64,000 bases of DNA, from contig CAZMUM010000023.1 in assembly GCA_964569385.1 (NCBI GenBank), positions 1 through 64,000 on the forward strand, written 5' to 3'. Source of the stretch: JAADHX01 sp964569385 (GTDB lineage Bacteria > Actinomycetota > Acidimicrobiia > Acidimicrobiales > Poriferisodalaceae). The translations under genes were made by a program, and so were the position numbers. The notes below the pieces were generated by a model. The model did no database searches and was not told the origin of the DNA. It worked only from the letters and a program-made list of their open reading frames with translations. Numbering within the stretch: the stretch's first letter is position 1; every line of letters begins with the position of its first letter. Shown piece after piece: positions 60,652 through 64,000 of the stretch.

Positions 60652-62435
60652 AGACGATCGGCCGAGATTGCATACATGAGGTCGGCTCCGCTGGTGGAGG
60701 GACCAACCAAGCCCGCCGTCGAAGGAAGAATCTGTTCCGCGTAGAATCGCGCTGTGTTGATCTTGTCGGTCAAGAACTGAGACGACACACCGGACCCCGA
60801 AGTGGGCCCGTTGAGCATGTTTGCCGCTGCTATCGCTTGTCTCGCTAGCGCCCAACCTCCAACCACCGTGCCAAACAATCCCAAGAAAGGAGTGGCCCCA
60901 GCGGCCAGATCGTTTGGAGCAGCCGCATGGTCGGCGAACCAACTCAGAACTGTCGAAACGTCGGCAATTGCTGAGTCAAGCGCCGCCCCGATGGGGGCCA
61001 GATCGCCAATCAGTTGGGCACAGGTGCGGTTCATTTCCGCCATCAGCGACGTGATTCCTTCGCCGCCATCGAGTGGCAACTTTCGCATCACTAGATCGAG
61101 GGCTTGTATCCCGTTTGTGCCTTCGTAGATTGGCAGAATTCGAGCGTCGCGCCACAGCTGAGCCGCGCCGGTCTCCTCGATGAATCCCATTCCACCGTGC
61201 ACCTGAATCCCGACCGAAGTCATCTCAAGGCCGACGTCGGTTCCCCAAGCCTTAGAGACCGGGGTTAACAGCGCAGCCCGAGTGGCTGCCGCCGAGCGAT
61301 CTTGTTCGGAGCCGCCCGCACTGGCGATATCGAGAGCGGCACCGTTCAGATACATGACTCCCCGCATGGCCTCGACGTTGGAACGCATCGTCATCAGCAT
61401 TCGCCGGACATTGGCGTGTTCAACAATGAACGACGATGGTTCATCGGCACCAATTGCTCGGCCCTGACGTCGTTCGTTGGAGTACTGAACAGCGCGCTGC
61501 ATGGCCGCTTCGGCCACTGCTAGGCCCTGAACCCCAACTGACAGGCGAGCCGCATTCATCATTGTGAACATGTAGCCCATGCCGTGGTTCTCTTCACCGA
61601 TCAGGTATCCGACAGCACCCTCACCCTCGCCGAAAGACATGACGCATGTTGGCGATGCGTGAATGCCGATCTTGTGTTCGATCGACACAACCTTCAGGTC
61701 GTTCCTAGCACCTAGAGACCCGTCGTCGTTGATGAGGAACTTCGGAACAATAAAGCACGAAATTCCGCGGGTACCGGCCGGGGCATCGGGGGTGCGGGCC
61801 AACACCAGGTGCACGATGTTGTCCGTCATCTCATGGTCGCCGTAGGTTATGAAGATCTTGGTGCCGCTAATGCGGTACGAACCATCAGCGGCGAGCACAG
61901 CCTTGGTGGTGAGGGCACCAACATCGGTGCCAGCGTGGGGTTCAGTTAGGTTCATGGTGCCAGACCACTCGCCCGATACGAGCTTGTGGAGGTATACCTC
62001 CTTCTGCTCCTCGCTCGCATGTTGGGCCAACATGTGGACCGCACCTTGGGTCAACAACGGGCACAGAGCAAAAGACATATTGGCCGAGTTGACAAACTCC
62101 TGGACGGCTAAGCCGAGCACGCTGGGAAGTCCGCCGCCGCCATAAGCCTGATCAAACGAGATTCCGCACCATCCGGCTTCGACAAACATCGCATAGGCCT
62201 CAACGAAACCGTCGGCCGTGATAATACGGTCGCCTTCAAGAGCTACGCCCTGGCGATCCGCGGGCCCGTTGAGTGGGGCCAACTGTTCTTCGACGAATCG
62301 TCCAGCCTCGCCCAATAGTCCTTCGACAGTGTCGGTATCGATCTCGTCGAAACCTTCTAGCGATGCGAGACCAACGAGGTCGACCAGATGATTCAAGACG
62401 AACGCAACATCTTCGACCGGTGCCCGGTAGCTCAT
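60648..62435 (-). CDS. Acyl-CoA dehydrogenase (FadE type, about 600 residues)
   Basis: The 595 residues have the three-part acyl-CoA dehydrogenase fold with an extra C-terminal domain, as in the large FadE group. Blocks seen are GWCGISFDQAYGGGGLP, MNLTEPHAGTDVGALTTKA (FAD and substrate loop), KIFITYGDHEMTDNIVHLVL, VQGLAVAEAAMQRAVQYSNER and VGIQVHGGMGFIEETGAAQLWRD, the last carrying the GGxGF...E...R block. It oxidises acyl-CoA to enoyl-CoA with FAD. The following TTG gene overlaps its stop. Confidence 0.93.
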   Translation of the reverse strand: MSYRAPVEDVAFVLNHLVDLVGLASLEGFDEIDTDTVEGLLGEAGRFVEEQLAPLNGPADRQGVALEGDRIITADGFVEAYAMFVEAGWCGISFDQAYGGGGLPSVLGLAVQEFVNSANMSFALCPLLTQGAVHMLAQHASEEQKEVYLHKLVSGEWSGTMNLTEPHAGTDVGALTTKAVLAADGSYRISGTKIFITYGDHEMTDNIVHLVLARTPDAPAGTRGISCFIVPKFLINDDGSLGARNDLKVVSIEHKIGIHASPTCVMSFGEGEGAVGYLIGEENHGMGYMFTMMNAARLSVGVQGLAVAEAAMQRAVQYSNERRQGRAIGADEPSSFIVEHANVRRMLMTMRSNVEAMRGVMYLNGAALDIASAGGSEQDRSAAATRAALLTPVSKAWGTDVGLEMTSVGIQVHGGMGFIEETGAAQLWRDARILPIYEGTNGIQALDLVMRKLPLDGGEGITSLMAEMNRTCAQLIGDLAPIGAALDSAIADVSTVLSWFADHAAAPNDLAAGATPFLGLFGTVVGGWALARQAIAAANMLNGPTSGSGVSSQFLTDKINTARFYAEQILPSTAGLVGPSTSGADLMYAISADRL

Positions 62436-62537
62436 TTCTTACCTCCGACCCCGAGGTTATTGGCAACGACTGCACTAAGTGACCGTTGCGGGAGGCAGAA
62501 TGAGCCCGCCAGGCTAAACACATCGAAGGACATCGTG

Positions 62538-62924
62538 ATGAACACTGCAAAACAACGCCGGCTGATCGTTGGAGTACGCCTGGCCATCGGCGTCGGAGGC
62601 ATGCTGACGCCACGATTGCTTGGCCGTCTCTTTGGTGTCAAGGACATTCCCGATGTATTGCCATACATCATGCGCCTGTTCGCGGTGCGCGACGCCATCA
62701 TGGCCTACCAGCTGTATCAAGCATCTGACGACGAACTAGAAGAGGTCTACCGCCAAGGCATCGTTGTCGATTCCATCGACGTGGTCAGCGCGCTAGCTGC
62801 ATTCGCCAACGGAGATATCAGTGGCCGAACGTTCGTCATGGGTGGCGGTACCGCAGCCGGCGTAGCTGCACTTGCCTATGTAACGCGCCCCGGTTTCGCC
62901 CAAGCCCCAACCGAAGCTAGTTAA
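62538..62924 (+). CDS. Small membrane protein, DUF4267-like
   Basis: I start at MNTAKQRRLIVG with AAGGA upstream, giving 128 residues; the frame before it overlaps the divergent dehydrogenase start. Three to four weak helices are seen (LIVGVRLAIGVGGML, ALAAFANG, GGGTAAGVAALAYV) with RLFAVRDAIMAYQLY in the middle. This is a common small actinobacterial membrane-protein pattern of unknown function. It converges on hemQ with an eight-base overlap. Confidence 0.72.
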   Translation: MNTAKQRRLIVGVRLAIGVGGMLTPRLLGRLFGVKDIPDVLPYIMRLFAVRDAIMAYQLYQASDDELEEVYRQGIVVDSIDVVSALAAFANGDISGRTFVMGGGTAAGVAALAYVTRPGFAQAPTEAS

Positions 62925-63624
62925 CTCCAGCCCGGTCGAGCACGGTTTCGAGATCGGCGACGAGCCCCGTATAGAAGGCTCCGAACTCGCCATATATGGC
63001 CGATGCGGTGTCGTAACGCATGGTGTAAACCACCTCTTTGAGGTCGTCGAGGTGTACCGCAAACAAGGTGACCCCCCACTCGAAGTCGTCGACACCCGTC
63101 GAGCCAGTAATCACCTGAAGGATTCGACCTCTGAAGTTTCGGCCAGAGGCCCCGTGTTCGTACATGAGTTCTTTGCGGCGCTCGAACTCGAGCGTGAACC
63201 AGTTGTCCTCGCCGACCCGCTTCTTCGACATCGGGTAGAAACAGATTGCGCCTTTGCCCTCAGGTGGAAGCTGAGGATGCAGCCGCGGCGACTTCATGTC
63301 ATCTGGCATCGCGGCCGCGTACTCCGAAACTTCGGTCATCGATACATAACTATCGACAACGTCGAGCCCAGCGCTCTGGAGGCCAGTTTGCAGGGCCCGC
63401 AAACGCCACAGATCAGGACCGAGGGCCATAAAGCCGATGTCGGCCTTGTGGCCGAACACGGCAAACGGAACCACCTGGTGATCATCTCCAACCGCAGCCG
63501 CAACTGCGCTGCTGATCGCCGCTGCGTCGGACCCCGCGGTCACCTTTACGAACAGATGGAGGACACCCCAACCGTTGGCGGTAGTTACATAGTTGGGATC
63601 GATTGGAATCTCGTCGCTGCTCAC
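62917..63624 (-). CDS. hemQ: Coproheme decarboxylase (HemQ, chlorite dismutase-like)
   Basis: The 235 residues match the HemQ/Cld fold. The radical-forming Tyr130 lies in CFYPMSKKR, the axial His157 in MYEHGASGRNF, and the C-terminal part has DDFEWGVTLFAVHLDDLKEVVY and MRYDTASAIYGEFG. HemQ turns coproheme into heme b using peroxide and Tyr, the last step after HemY and ferrochelatase. It is separated from hemE-hemY by about 14 kb. No ferrochelatase (hemH) gene is in the window. Confidence 0.94.
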   Translation of the reverse strand: MSSDEIPIDPNYVTTANGWGVLHLFVKVTAGSDAAAISSAVAAAVGDDHQVVPFAVFGHKADIGFMALGPDLWRLRALQTGLQSAGLDVVDSYVSMTEVSEYAAAMPDDMKSPRLHPQLPPEGKGAICFYPMSKKRVGEDNWFTLEFERRKELMYEHGASGRNFRGRILQVITGSTGVDDFEWGVTLFAVHLDDLKEVVYTMRYDTASAIYGEFGAFYTGLVADLETVLDRAGVN

Positions 63625-63663
63625 GGGGCAAGTCTACGAACCAACCGAGTGCTGACAACTCGG

Positions 63664-64000
63664 CTAGCTCACGGATCCGGTGTACACGTTAAATGAGCCA
63701 TCGCGAACAAAGGCCACCAGGTTCATGCCTGCCGCTTCAGCCGTCGAGATCGCCAGCGCCGACGGCGCCCCCACAGCAAGAAGCGTGCCGATTCCGGCAG
63801 CCCATACCTTCTGCACTAGATCGAAACTTGCCCGCGACGACACCAACACCGCGGTATTGGCTAGAAGCTCCGAAGGGCCCTCCTCACCATCGAGAAGCAA
63901 CCAGCCGACGAGCTTGTCGACGGCGTTGTGGCGGCCAATGTCCTCGCGAACAACCATCACCGACCCTCGCGAAACAAGGGCAGCAGCATGGACACCGCCG
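63664..64000 (-). CDS. fdhD: Formate dehydrogenase accessory sulfurtransferase FdhD, C-terminal part
   Basis: The frame runs off the window end, so the N-terminal half, with the CGxCG sulfur-carrying loop, is missing. Visible are GGVHAAALV, VREDIGRHNAVDKLVG, LVSSRASFDLVQKVWAAGI and GAPSALAISTAEAAGMNLVAFVRDG, all typical of FdhD. It carries sulfur from IscS-type enzymes to the Mo cofactor of formate dehydrogenase. The neighbour hemQ is on the same strand 39 bases downstream; a shared transcript is likely. Confidence 0.92.
   Translation of the reverse strand, partial: GGVHAAALVSRGSVMVVREDIGRHNAVDKLVGWLLLDGEEGPSELLANTAVLVSSRASFDLVQKVWAAGIGTLLAVGAPSALAISTAEAAGMNLVAFVRDGSFNVYTGSVS

Noticed and set aside
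60652..60942. Upstream extension of the 60166 gene to a start at 60942
   Set aside because: The region is fully covered by the acyl-CoA dehydrogenase in another frame and has shadow-like composition.

Overview
The window looks like a chromosomal piece of a moderately high-GC actinobacterium, most likely class Acidimicrobiia. This is inferred from gene content and style, not from a marker gene. Supporting features are a coproporphyrin-type heme route (hemE-hemY and hemQ), an Rv1264-like adenylate cyclase, a 1,494-residue Lhr helicase, HelD, a group II truncated haemoglobin, PAC2, GTG/TTG starts, many 1-8 bp gene overlaps, and Gly-Tyr/Asp-Gly-Gly beta-propeller repeats of a kind I associate with Acidimicrobiia.

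Layout. 1-45: 3' end of a tRNA-Arg(CCU). 0.1-9 kb: exported Thr/Pro-rich surface proteins around a SbcCD/YhaNO-like nuclease pair and a membrane HtrA protease. 8.8-11.4 kb: a three-gene lipid-catabolism operon (3-hydroxyacyl-CoA dehydrogenase, HAD, APH-like kinase). 11.4-15 kb: a large cyclase-ATPase-TPR regulator. 15-20.3 kb: a two-component system followed by a MacB-like ABC exporter. 20.4-29 kb: a PPOX flavoprotein, a 13E12/DUF222 relic, Lhr, a CobW GTPase, a lipoprotein, a small calycin-like protein and an EEP phosphodiesterase.

29.1-43.9 kb is the accessory island. It holds a 3,351-residue secreted RHS/YD-repeat protein with a Hint autoprocessing domain and a 67-residue C-terminal tip, followed by an overlapping putative immunity gene. 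Downstream lie a complete orphan Hint-tip-immunity cassette with its own signal peptide, a truncated Hint cassette, the leader of a further cassette cut by a decayed transposase, and two tandem VapBC modules, of which one toxin is broken. It reads as a polymorphic toxin locus growing by tandem cassette duplication and then decaying.

44-64 kb is mostly housekeeping: HelD; the overlapping hemE-hemY-lnt operon (Lnt has Ser at the nucleophile position); a second cyclase; Dtd; an uncharacterised glycosyltransferase-methyltransferase-(alpha/alpha) barrel operon facing a second methyltransferase and a GtrA protein; TesB thioesterase; DoxX; GNAT plus truncated haemoglobin; PAC2; Nudix; acyl-CoA dehydrogenase; hemQ; and a partial fdhD running off the end. 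Only 29.07-29.93 kb exceeds 300 bases without an intact gene, and it holds the two relics described. All calls come from reading the sequence; no database search was run.
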